A stretch of 64,000 nt of DNA from an uncultured Mediterraneibacter sp. (GTDB lineage Bacteria > Bacillota > Clostridia > Lachnospirales > Lachnospiraceae), in the NCBI GenBank assembly GCA_944381495.1, contig CALWLJ010000011.1, positions 43,585 to 107,584 on the forward strand. The letters run 5' to 3'. The notes under the pieces were generated by a model, which had not been told where the DNA came from, ran no database searches, and was given only the letters and a program-made list of their open reading frames with translations. How positions within the stretch are numbered: position 1 is the first letter of the stretch; each line of letters starts with the position of its first letter. Shown here piece after piece: positions 56,789 through 64,000 of the stretch. Position numbers and translations under genes: made by a program.

Positions 56789-58942
56789 ATGAAAATACGA
56801 TTTTTTCCTACTTTGAGAAACTATAAAAAGGAGTATCTGGCAAAAGATATTTTCTCCGGTGTTATTATTGCTGCGGTATCCATTCCTATATCTATGGGGT
56901 ATGCACAGATTTCGGGGCTTCCGGCAGCTTATGGGCTGTATGGATCACTGCTTCCGATTCTCTTTTTCGCATTGTTTTCAACATCCCGGCAGTTTATATT
57001 CGGTGTGGACGCTGCGCCGGCCGCAATTGTGGGAGCAGCTCTGGCGGCTCTTGGGATCAGCGCCGAAAGCAGCGAGGCTATGCAGTATGTGCCTGCTATT
57101 GCGCTGGCTGCGGGATTGTGGCTGCTGTTATTCTATTTTCTTCATGCGGACCGGATTGTAGACTTTATTTCTACGCCGGTTATGGGAGGGTTTATCAGCG
57201 GGATCGCTGTGACGATCATTCTGATGCAGATTCCAAAGCTTCTGGGCGGCTCTGCGGGAACAGGCGAGCTTCTGGAGCTGCTTCACCATCTGGCGGAGGC
57301 AGCGCTCCATATAAACGGGATTTCTCTGATCCTCGGTATTCTGGCGCTTGCGCTCCTGATCGCCGGGAAACGTCTGATCCCGAAATTCCCCATGGCGGCA
57401 GCTGTTATGGCAGCAGGCGTCTGCCTGACTCTGTTTTTCCATATTGATGATTATGGCGTGACGCTTCTGGCACAGGTAGATACAGGGCTTCCCGGATTCT
57501 TTCTGCCGGATTTCGCGCAGCTTAATCTTACGGCGGTGGCCGGACGGGGCCTGATGGTAGCTGTTGTCGTCATGGCGGAAACCCTTCTTGCTGAAAATAA
57601 TTTTGCCTCTAAGAATGGATACAGCCTGGATGACAGACAGGAAATTCTGGCGTGCGCAGCAGGAAATATCGCCTCGGCAGCCGTCGGATGCTGTCCTGTC
57701 AACGGAAGCATTTCCCGTACTTCCATGAATGAACAATACGGGGGACAGACTCAGGCAGTGTCTCTGACAGCAGGAATCGTGATGGCTGTGATCCTGATGT
57801 TTGCCACGGGATTTATCGGATATCTGCCGGTTCCGGTTCTGACAGCAATCGTGATATCAGCGCTGATGAATGTTGTGGAGCTCCATCTGGCGGTCCGCCT
57901 GTTTAAAGTGAGCAGACAAGAATTCCTTATTTTTATGGCGGCATTTGTCGTTGTGCTTTTCCTTGGAACGATTTATGGCGTTGTAGCAGGAATCCTTCTC
58001 TCCTTTGTAGCTGTGATCATAAAGGCAACGAATCCGCCCAGACATTTCCGGGGAATGATACCGGGAAAACAGGAATTTTATGATCTGGACCGGAACCGGT
58101 CAGTGTGGCCGGTGAAAAATGTACTGATCTACCGGTTCAATGAAAACCTGTTTTTTGCGAATATCAAGATCCTTCAGAAAGACATTGAAAATAACATCAA
58201 AGAAGATACACAAGCAGTCATTTTGGATGCGGGAGCCGTCAACAGCATTGATATTACGGCGGCGGACGGTCTGGCTGCTCTGGCGGACAGAATGAAGAAG
58301 CAAAAGATCAGATTTTACATAACCGAACATTCCCGCAATGTGAACGATCAGTTCAGAAAGCTTGGCATCGGCTGGCTGATCCAGGAGGGTATGGTCAGGA
58401 GAACCATTGTTTCCGCACTTTACGATATGGGAATGAAGGAGCCGTTCCCTCTGGATATTCCAGAGAGCGAGATGGAAAAGGTGAGGAGAAACCTTTACTT
58501 TGCCCTGTCTCCGGAGGAAGAAAATTCGCTGGAAGAGTTTGCGTGGGCATTTGGGCCGGATGCAGTGCGGGAGATCGAGAGACAGGTAAAATCGATCGTC
58601 GAACAGATACACGGTATTTCGGATCTGGAAGAGCTGTCGGAGGCAGGACTGGAAGAAAAACTGCAGTACTGGCATTCACTTGGCCCGCTGGACGAGGATG
58701 AACTGCTTAGAAGACTGGAACTTCATATTGATGATCTTCCAGGTGAATTGAAAGAAAACAGTACCCTTGTGGTCAGACTGATCGAGCGGAGGAGAAGAGT
58801 GCTGCGCGACAGAATATTAAGAGAACATCCGAATATCAGAGAACATTTGAATGAAAAAAGAGATATTCTGGAACAGCGTTTGAAAAAGCAGAATCCGGAA
58901 GGAATACGAAAGCTCCATAAGCTGGAAAACCAAAATAGATAA
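56789..58942 (+). CDS. SulP-family anion transporter with STAS and extra C-terminal domain
   Basis: 717 residues. The membrane part has about 12 helices (residues 15-425; SIPISMGYAQISGLPAAYGL is the SulP signature; the NGSISRTSMN site follows in the middle). A STAS domain covers about 440-550 (AVILDAGAVNSIDITAADGL). A further ~165-residue charged helical tail after STAS is not usual for the family. The transported ion (sulphate, bicarbonate or other) cannot be told. A RelA/SpoT-domain gene starts about 30 bases downstream. Confidence 0.9.
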   Translation: MKIRFFPTLRNYKKEYLAKDIFSGVIIAAVSIPISMGYAQISGLPAAYGLYGSLLPILFFALFSTSRQFIFGVDAAPAAIVGAALAALGISAESSEAMQYVPAIALAAGLWLLLFYFLHADRIVDFISTPVMGGFISGIAVTIILMQIPKLLGGSAGTGELLELLHHLAEAALHINGISLILGILALALLIAGKRLIPKFPMAAAVMAAGVCLTLFFHIDDYGVTLLAQVDTGLPGFFLPDFAQLNLTAVAGRGLMVAVVVMAETLLAENNFASKNGYSLDDRQEILACAAGNIASAAVGCCPVNGSISRTSMNEQYGGQTQAVSLTAGIVMAVILMFATGFIGYLPVPVLTAIVISALMNVVELHLAVRLFKVSRQEFLIFMAAFVVVLFLGTIYGVVAGILLSFVAVIIKATNPPRHFRGMIPGKQEFYDLDRNRSVWPVKNVLIYRFNENLFFANIKILQKDIENNIKEDTQAVILDAGAVNSIDITAADGLAALADRMKKQKIRFYITEHSRNVNDQFRKLGIGWLIQEGMVRRTIVSALYDMGMKEPFPLDIPESEMEKVRRNLYFALSPEEENSLEEFAWAFGPDAVREIERQVKSIVEQIHGISDLEELSEAGLEEKLQYWHSLGPLDEDELLRRLELHIDDLPGELKENSTLVVRLIERRRRVLRDRILREHPNIREHLNEKRDILEQRLKKQNPEGIRKLHKLENQNR

Positions 58943-58976
58943 GAAACAATCTTTGAAAAAACTAAAGTAGGTGTGG

Positions 58977-59969
58977 ATGATGATATCTTTAAATGATTAC
59001 TTATATTCAGGAGATACGGTGTTGAAAATACTGAAAAAATATGCCCGGGATCTGGAAATTTCAGCAGAAGAAAATCACAACGAGGTGGACCGGATACATG
59101 TCATCTTCCTGAAACGAACTTCAGACCTGCTGGAACATAATGATTTCCTGACGGCACAGTCACAGAAAATCCGGGAGTTTTATAAGTACATGGCAAAGGA
59201 ATACGCCAATCTCTCTTTTACCTTTAAAGGAAGGATCAAATCCCTGATCCGCGCGGAAACAAAATTCAACGGTTATATTGTGGAATACATCTATGATTAT
59301 TATACCGCACATGGAGTCTGTCCGCCTCTGGAAGAATTGAAAAAGAAGCTGGATGGTTTCAGAGATCTGATCGCATACCGCATTGTCATATCTATGCCAA
59401 AGTGCCATGTCAGTGATGACAGAGAACGGGAAAAAGAGGAAATCCGTAACCTGTACGCCATTGCAAATGTTATGAAAGGGTTCCTCGAAAAGCAGGAATT
59501 CCGCGCAGAGCCGGCCCTTGGCGTAAAGGAGAGCACCTCCCCGCTGCTGAGCGACGCGGTGCGCCCCTATTACAGAGATTATATCTGCCATGCAGAACGA
59601 GACGGATACAGGTCTTTGCATATAACATTTTTTGACGAGAGCGCGAAATGCTATATGGAAATGCAGCTCCGCACCAAGCAGATGGACGACATCGCGGAGA
59701 TCGGCCCGGCAAATCATCTGGGATACGAGAAAAAACAGGAGAGCGAACGCGCCAGAAGAGACAGTATCCCAGTGGGAGAGAACATCTATTTTGACGAGGC
59801 ATATGAAAGAGTCAGAAAACTGCAGGAACTGGACCTGGCAAAAGTAGATGTGAATATGTTCTCGGCTGTAAATAACAGTCTTATGAATGACGGATGCGGA
59901 CTGTACCGGGGGAGGCTGATCCTGCCGTATGAGCATCTGTCCAGATTCCAGAATGATCTGATCGATTAG
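58977..59969 (+). CDS. RelA/SpoT-domain (p)ppGpp synthetase
   Basis: About 330 residues with a single alarmone synthetase domain and no HD hydrolase, TGS or ACT domains. Kept motifs: FKGRIKSLIR (about 85), FRDLIAYRIVI, ERDGYRSLHITF (about 205) and MEMQLRTKQMDD with the catalytic Glu (about 229). It is longer than typical small synthetases because of an N-terminal helical part and an insertion. The start is uncertain (GTG 58971, ATG 58977 or 58980). Probably co-transcribed with the SulP gene. Confidence 0.82.
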   Translation: MMISLNDYLYSGDTVLKILKKYARDLEISAEENHNEVDRIHVIFLKRTSDLLEHNDFLTAQSQKIREFYKYMAKEYANLSFTFKGRIKSLIRAETKFNGYIVEYIYDYYTAHGVCPPLEELKKKLDGFRDLIAYRIVISMPKCHVSDDREREKEEIRNLYAIANVMKGFLEKQEFRAEPALGVKESTSPLLSDAVRPYYRDYICHAERDGYRSLHITFFDESAKCYMEMQLRTKQMDDIAEIGPANHLGYEKKQESERARRDSIPVGENIYFDEAYERVRKLQELDLAKVDVNMFSAVNNSLMNDGCGLYRGRLILPYEHLSRFQNDLID

Positions 59970-59977
59970 GCAGGAAT

Positions 59978-60068
59978 CTGTGGCGTCAGAGCCCGTGGAG
60001 CCTTATTTTATAAGGTCTCTGAGGGTTCTGTCTTTTTGTCTGGGAGTGTCAAAAATCGTTAATTTTTG
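59978..60068 (+). repeat. 90-base direct repeat, left copy
   Basis: CTGTGGCGTCAGAGCCCGTG, then AGCCTTATTTTATAAGG, and later TTTTTGTCTGGGAGTGTC and CAAAAATCG. A near-copy in the same orientation lies at 63749-63838. The middle forms a hairpin and may terminate the gene upstream. Confidence 0.8.
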
Positions 60069-60159
60069 CGGGAATAGTGTGGTAAAATCGTGAGATGTTA
60101 ATTGTGACAGTAGTCGGTAAATAATATAATACGACTATAAAAAGACGGGAGGTATGATC

Positions 60160-60249
60160 ATGTCTTCAATACAAGAAGCTATTCGTTCATCAGCAGATCT
60201 GAGAAATCATTACAGTGAAATATCGAGGCAGATGTTGAAGGAGAAATAA
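60160..60249 (+). pseudogene. Phd/YefM antitoxin remnant
   Basis: 29 codons: MSSIQEAIRSSADLRNHYSE, then ISRQMLKEK and a stop. The first 24 residues match the N-terminal DNA-binding end of Phd/YefM antitoxins; the rest is lost. A good ribosome site (GGGAGGT) remains. It is directly followed by a ParE/RelE-type toxin remnant. Confidence 0.65.
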
Positions 60250-60250
60250 C

Positions 60251-60373
60251 ATGAAATACACAATTGTTCGTACTGATATGGCAGATGAGCAGATCTGTAA
60301 GAGTATCTTTTATATTAATGAGAATTTTGGCTCAGAAGTTGCATTGCAGAAATTGGATGAGTTAGAAGCTTGA
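60251..60373 (+). pseudogene. ParE/RelE-type toxin remnant
   Basis: 40 codons: MKYTIVRTDMADEQICKSIF, YINENFGSEVALQKLDELEA, then TGA. This is the first beta strand and helix pair of a ParE-like toxin; the catalytic or gyrase-binding C-terminus is missing. One base after the antitoxin remnant, so a former two-gene module. Confidence 0.65.
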
Positions 60374-60494
60374 CAGTATAGAGAAGATTTATGACAGGCT
60401 GGACGGTAGAAAAATTTTTTTAAAGAGAATTGGATACAGCAAAAGTTCTCCGCAACCTGCAAAGTGGTCAGCATTCCGATGCCGATGGAAGCCA

Positions 60495-60764
60495 TTGAGG
60501 GAATATGGGCTGCGTGAGCCGGAGTTCAGTGATATGGAGATTGGATTTCGCATCAGCCTCTATTGCAATACAGAGGATGCGCTGGGAGATACCACCCAAG
60601 GTGCTGAAAAAACTACCCAAGCTATCCAAGACGCTACCCAAGGTACCACCTAAGTTAGGCTGACGGAAAAAGATAAGGACGTATTGGCGGTAATCAAAGA
60701 GCAACAGAATATAGCTAAACACTGTTTCGCCAATTGGTCATTAAACTTACCAGTTGGCGTATAG
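60495..60764 (+). pseudogene. AlbA_2/RecG-like protein C-terminal remnant
   Basis: In one frame: LREYGLREPEFSDMEIGFRI, then Thr-Thr-Gln-rich repeats (GDTTQGAEKTTQ), a stop TAA (60651), then LTEKDKDVLAVIKEQ, the start of a winged helix, to a TAG at 60762. It looks like the tail of an AlbA_2/HATPase_c_4 protein like the one at 24924. The remaining sequence back to 60374 is too decayed to read. Confidence 0.55.
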
Positions 60765-60768
60765 ATTA

Positions 60769-60801
60769 AGGCGGGATATCCACAAGAGGATATCCCGCCT
60801 T
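60769..60801. terminator. Hairpin between the remnants and the toxin gene
   Basis: AAGGCGGGATATCC and GGATATCCCGCCTT form a perfect stem with a six-base loop and A/T ends on both sides; it can serve either strand. Confidence 0.75.
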
Positions 60802-60805
60802 ATTG

Positions 60806-61084
60806 CTAAAGCTTAAAAATATCTGCATGTGTTCCTGTATCAACAAGCGTAAGTGTTAGAATGTCATTTTCAATCAGATAGACCAGAAGCCAGTCCGGTT
60901 TAATATGACATTCACGAAAACCTTTAAATTTGCCGCTTAATTCGTGATCTCGATATTTTGCTTCGAGTTGTTTTCACTGACGAAGTACATCAACAACATT
61001 GTTGAGAAGCGAAAGATCCAGACCACGTTTTTTCATGAGTTTATAACTCTTTTTATAAGCGGTGGTGAATTTTACTGTATACAT
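60806..61084 (-). pseudogene. YafQ-type mRNA interferase toxin with in-frame stop
   Basis: Read through, the frame gives a complete 92-residue YafQ/RelE-family toxin: MYTVKFTTAYKKSYKLMKKR, ELSGKFKGFRECHIKPDWLL and the catalytic-type end TGTHADIF. Codon 38 is TGA (60974-60976), where relatives have Gly (GGA to TGA, one base). The product would stop after LRQ and be inactive. The stop of the antitoxin gene directly abuts it. Confidence 0.82.
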
Positions 61085-61357
61085 TTATTCTTCAAGTGCC
61101 TTCAGTAGTTCATCCATGCTGGTGTATCCCTTGACGTCAGGATCACGGGAAATATGTCTGGCTTCATTCATAGCGTCAAGTGTGCGCTGACTGTAGTGAG
61201 GTATTTCGACATTAAACGGAAGCCCTCCTCTGAGAACGCACTGATGAAGGAACAGATTGACCGCACTGGACATATCTAAGCCAAGTTCATTAAATAAAGC
61301 TGTGGCCTGTTTTTTTATGTCTGCATCAATTCTAATTTGTGTAGGTGTGGTAGACAT
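61085..61357 (-). CDS. RelB/DinJ-type antitoxin
   Basis: 90 residues. The ribbon-helix-helix start PTQIRIDADIKKQATALFNE is followed by LGLDMSSAVNLFLHQCVLRG, then a toxin-binding tail. ATG 61357 follows AGGCGGTGATTAT; the longer frame to 61390 is unlikely. Intact, although its partner toxin carries a premature stop. Confidence 0.88.
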   Translation of the reverse strand: MSTTPTQIRIDADIKKQATALFNELGLDMSSAVNLFLHQCVLRGGLPFNVEIPHYSQRTLDAMNEARHISRDPDVKGYTSMDELLKALEE

Positions 61358-61587
61358 ATAATCACCGCCTTTCAAATATATTTTATCCATTATGATTTAC
61401 AATGTCAATCAAAATAGCAATTATATGAAAAATGGCAGATGCAAGAGAAGTTTTGCGGGATGACAGAAAGATTGCAGTACAGAAGAACTTTAAAATAGTA
61501 ATACTAAGTGCGTTGTGCAGGCGACAACAAAATGCAAATATGATAGAATAGAACATATATTAAACAATCTACGGCAGGGGTGACCAT

Positions 61588-62554
61588 ATGCTGATTTATG
61601 AAGGAACAAAAGACAATTTCTTAACAAGCGTAGAACAGGATACGATTGCTTTGGAAATTGAAAACAATATTTATGAAAGAATGCACCGGCACACAGCAAA
61701 AAATGAATTTCATGCCTGGGAAAACTCTATGGAATATATGTATAAGGTCCTGAATGATCAGGATATTCCGTCGGATGCAGGGATTGCTATTGAATACAAT
61801 ATTCCTCAGACATCGAAACGTGTTGATTTTTTGATTTCCGGTTATGGTAAACATGAAGATGCCAATGTTGTTTTGATTGAACTGAAGCAGTGGGATGAAC
61901 TGGAAGCGGTTTCGGGGAGGGACGGCCTGGTACAGACTTATACCGGAAATGCTGTGAGGCAGGTTGTTCATCCCTCAAGAAAAAGGTGGATATGAAATTA
62001 AAATATTTGATGATCCTTTTCAGTTGGAAAAAGCAATAAAAACAAAGGCAATGAATGAAAATCATAAATTATCCAGAATGGTCGCAACCTATGACTGGAG
62101 CTATAATTCTAAGTCTTCAGCGAAAAAGAGACTATTAAAATACTGGGAAGTAATTATTGGAAAATGGCATAAACCATGGAATTACGAATTGGAAAAAGAG
62201 TTGGATAAAAATACAAAAAGGAAGAATAAAAGTTCGTCCTGGGCTGAACAACCTCAGACAATAGACGAGATTGGATCAACTTTTACGATACAAGGATTTG
62301 ATTTAAATTATGTGGGCGTTATTTCGGGGCCATCAGTCAAATATCGCAATGGAAAAATAATTTTTGATCCGGCGGAAAGCTGTAATAAAAAAGCAGTGCA
62401 AAATCGAACATTGTCAGATGGCAGCAGACAAAAATTCGGAGAAGTACTTATCCGGCATGAAGTTCGTATATTAATGACACGAGGAGTCGAAGGAATGTTC
62501 ATTTATGCGTGCGATCCTGAATTAAGGGAAGCACTGGTTCAAGCAGACGTTTAA
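61588..62554 (+). pseudogene. DUF2075-family helicase/nuclease gene with internal deletion
   Basis: The front part (61588-61995) encodes MLIYEGTKDNFLTSVEQDTI and a PD-(D/E)xK-like stretch VDFLISGYG...VVLIELKQWDEL, up to VRQVVHPS. The back part (from about 61975, another frame) resumes at KGGYEIKIFDDPFQLEKAIK, then MVATYDWSYNS to the end. The middle of DUF2075 proteins, with the Walker motifs (about 300 residues), is absent. The frames meet near CATCCCTCAAGAAAAAGG. Confidence 0.8.
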
Positions 62555-62616
62555 TCTAAGCTAAGACTATAATGAAGTTAACGACAAATCAGAATTTGAC
62601 AAAGGAGCGTGGATGT

Positions 62617-62781
62617 ATGAAAAAGCAACTGCAAGGGTTGGCGTTGATTTTGGTCGCTATTCTGCTAATGTTAGGATATGGTGATGCATATTTTTTTGAC
62701 ACGAGTTTTAATTGGTCTTTGATTTTTACAGTTATTGGTATTGCTGGCGTTGCAATGACATTCTTTCCTGACAAGAAGTGA
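62617..62781 (+). CDS. Small two-helix membrane protein
   Basis: 54 residues: MKKQLQGLALILVAILLMLG, a short polar turn, a second helix (SLIFTVIGIAGVAMTFF) and PDKK. AAGGAGCGTGGATGT lies before ATG 62617. It resembles small membrane proteins common in Clostridia with no known role. Confidence 0.6.
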   Translation: MKKQLQGLALILVAILLMLGYGDAYFFDTSFNWSLIFTVIGIAGVAMTFFPDKK

Positions 62782-62958
62782 TCGATATTCGGGATAACTA
62801 TTGATGTGAATTTGGTGTAGTAAGTCATTTTTGAAGCAGGCAAAAGCATTGCAATTACTTGAAAAGCCTGCAAATTCAAGGAATAGTTTCTACCATGTAT
62901 TTTCAACTGATATGATGTGGATATAGAGATTAACAAATCAGAAGCTGCTGAGATAAAT

Positions 62959-63411
62959 ATGAAAGAATATACCTATGTTACTTTAAGACAAAAACCAGAA
63001 TTAAAAGAAGAAGCTGCTGTATGGTTTCATGATAAATGGGAAGTTCCACAAGAAGCATATCTTGAATGTATGGACGCCTATCTTAATCATGAAACAGAAT
63101 ATGGTTGGTATCTTTGCTTAGACAGCGGACGCATTGTAGGTGGTCTTGGTGTGATTGAAAATGATTTTCATGACAGGAAAGACCTTACGCCAAATGTATG
63201 TGCAGTATATACGGAAAAGGAATATCGTTGTCAAGGAATTGCGGGACAATTGCTGGATATTGTTGTGAACGATATGAAATCCAAAGGAATATCCCCAATT
63301 TATTTGATTACAGACCATACAAGTTTTTATGAAAGATATGGCTGGGAATTTTTGTGTATGGTTCAAGGAGATAATGAGCCGGATATGATAAGAATGTATA
63401 TCTATAGATAA
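62959..63411 (+). CDS. GNAT-family N-acetyltransferase
   Basis: 150 residues, GNAT fold. Motif A reads VCAVYTEKEYRCQGIAGQLL with the acetyl-CoA loop RCQGIAG, followed by YLITDHTSFYERYGWEF. The substrate is unknown. ATG 62959 matches family starts; the frame opens at 62917 without a ribosome site. Confidence 0.87.
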   Translation: MKEYTYVTLRQKPELKEEAAVWFHDKWEVPQEAYLECMDAYLNHETEYGWYLCLDSGRIVGGLGVIENDFHDRKDLTPNVCAVYTEKEYRCQGIAGQLLDIVVNDMKSKGISPIYLITDHTSFYERYGWEFLCMVQGDNEPDMIRMYIYR

Positions 63412-63447
63412 ATCCAACTTACGAATGAAAAGGAAAACTTATGAAAA

Positions 63448-63579
63448 AATCAGCTTGTTTATAGTAATGAACCATGGTTCAATCTGCCGATCGACACAGA
63501 ACAGGAGGAAGGACTGCTGGGAATTGATGTAGATACGACTATTATTCCATCACGAGAAAGCTGGATAGTATGGCGGTGA
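63448..63579 (+). pseudogene. Unidentified coding remnant
   Basis: In one frame: NQLVYSNEPWFNLPIDTEQE, EGLLGIDVDTTIIPSRESW, IVWR and a stop. It looks like the end of a real protein (good codon use, no start), but I do not recognise the family. After it, GTGTCAAATTGGTGTCAAA and other short direct repeats lead to the right 90-base repeat. Confidence 0.35.
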
Positions 63580-63748
63580 ACTTCTGACACCAGAAAATAA
63601 AAAATTGGTGTCAAATTGGTGTCAAACCTCGAAAAAGTGATGATTTTGGATAGCTTAGATGTCTGCAAACCATTGATTTTACAGGGGTTGCAAAAAAATA
63701 TAGAAAAAATTAGCACTCACCTCTTGGCTCGTTTGGGGCGGTTTTGTC

Positions 63749-63838
63749 CTGTGGTGTCAGAGCCCGTAAAGCCTTATTTTACAAGGTTTTTGCGGGTTCT
63801 TACTTTTTGTCTGGGAACGTCAAAAATCGTCATTTTTT
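63749..63838 (+). repeat. 90-base direct repeat, right copy
   Basis: CTGTGGTGTCAGAGCCCGTA, AGCCTTATTTTACAAGG, TTTTTGTCTGGGAACGTC and CAAAAATCG in the same order and strand as at 59978. Just after it stand two copies of GGTGTAGTAAA (63846-63868). From there to 64000 I see nothing. Confidence 0.8.
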
Positions 63839-64000
63839 GAAAAAATGGTGTAGTAAATGGTGTAGTAAAATTAGCTTTAGACGATGAAAAGTGTAAAAAA
63901 TCAGGGATGGTGTAATGAATAGAAGTAAGCGCTTTATAATCGCACGGATAGCAAATTCGCAACTTTTGTGAGATACTTCAGATACTTGGAGTAATTCACT

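Noticed and set aside
59978-63838. Prophage or integrative element
   Set aside because: No integrase, capsid, terminase or relaxase frame is present; only remnants and repeats, so I call it a decayed island.

Overview
The window reads as chromosome of a gut-type Clostridia, most likely Lachnospiraceae (Blautia / Mediterraneibacter / Dorea neighbourhood). Pointers are the V-type ATPase operon, a glgC-glgD pair, an rpmG-secE-nusG-rplK-rplA cluster, AGGAGG-type ribosome binding sites, a CIRCE-controlled Hsp20, and many small Lachnospiraceae-type families (DUF4869, AlkZ-related, YczE/DUF6198, YesL, GHKL/LytTR pairs). The genus is inference. I found no rRNA, tRNA, intact insertion sequence, prophage or CRISPR array.

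Layout. 1-8.4 kb: V-type ATPase operon I-K-E-C-F-A-B-D with a sodium-type K ring; the first gene is cut by the window edge. 8.8-11.1 kb: glycogen synthesis genes glgC and glgD (glgB lies separately at 34-36 kb). 11.5-15.1 kb: an AI-2E-family permease, then the rpmG-secE-nusG and rplK-rplA genes, with near-identical hairpin leaders before rplK and rplA. 15.3-21.6 kb: an MBL hydrolase, an EamA exporter, and convergent murF, ddl and pncB. 21.8-29.4 kb: an area of gene decay with two head-to-head junctions (rpiR against an enoate-reductase fragment, lacI against scrB). In both, the intergenic promoter region and the N-terminus of the enzyme are gone. 29.4-32.1 kb: four envelope-protein genes in a row. 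32.2-32.5 kb: a small type I toxin-antitoxin locus. 36.2-45.9 kb: accessory DNA with a DUF4869 / P-loop ATPase pair, a LytTR/GHKL two-component system, a GH3 glucosidase with reversed domains, and a Septu (PtuA-PtuB) anti-phage system. 46-60 kb: mixed metabolic and envelope genes, including hsp20, an OmpR-type two-component system, a GH2 beta-mannosidase, and a SulP transporter followed by a RelA/SpoT-domain synthetase. 60-64 kb: a decayed island bounded by two 90-base direct repeats and filled with broken toxin-antitoxin, AlbA/RecG-like and DUF2075 genes.

Several dispersed repeat families run through the window. The GGGACAG/GGGGACGTAG family and a GTGAACGCTTAGCG family sit exactly on gene ends and supply the last codons and stop of ntpB, eamA, murF and ddl; one copy supplies the -35 box of another gene. 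The best leads for something little described are the DUF4869-ATPase pair (the ATPase has a possible Toprim-like C-terminal half), the mirrored type I toxin-antitoxin locus, the stop-codon-supplying repeats, the membrane protein with an EF-Tu domain-II-like barrel, and the SulP / alarmone-synthetase pair.
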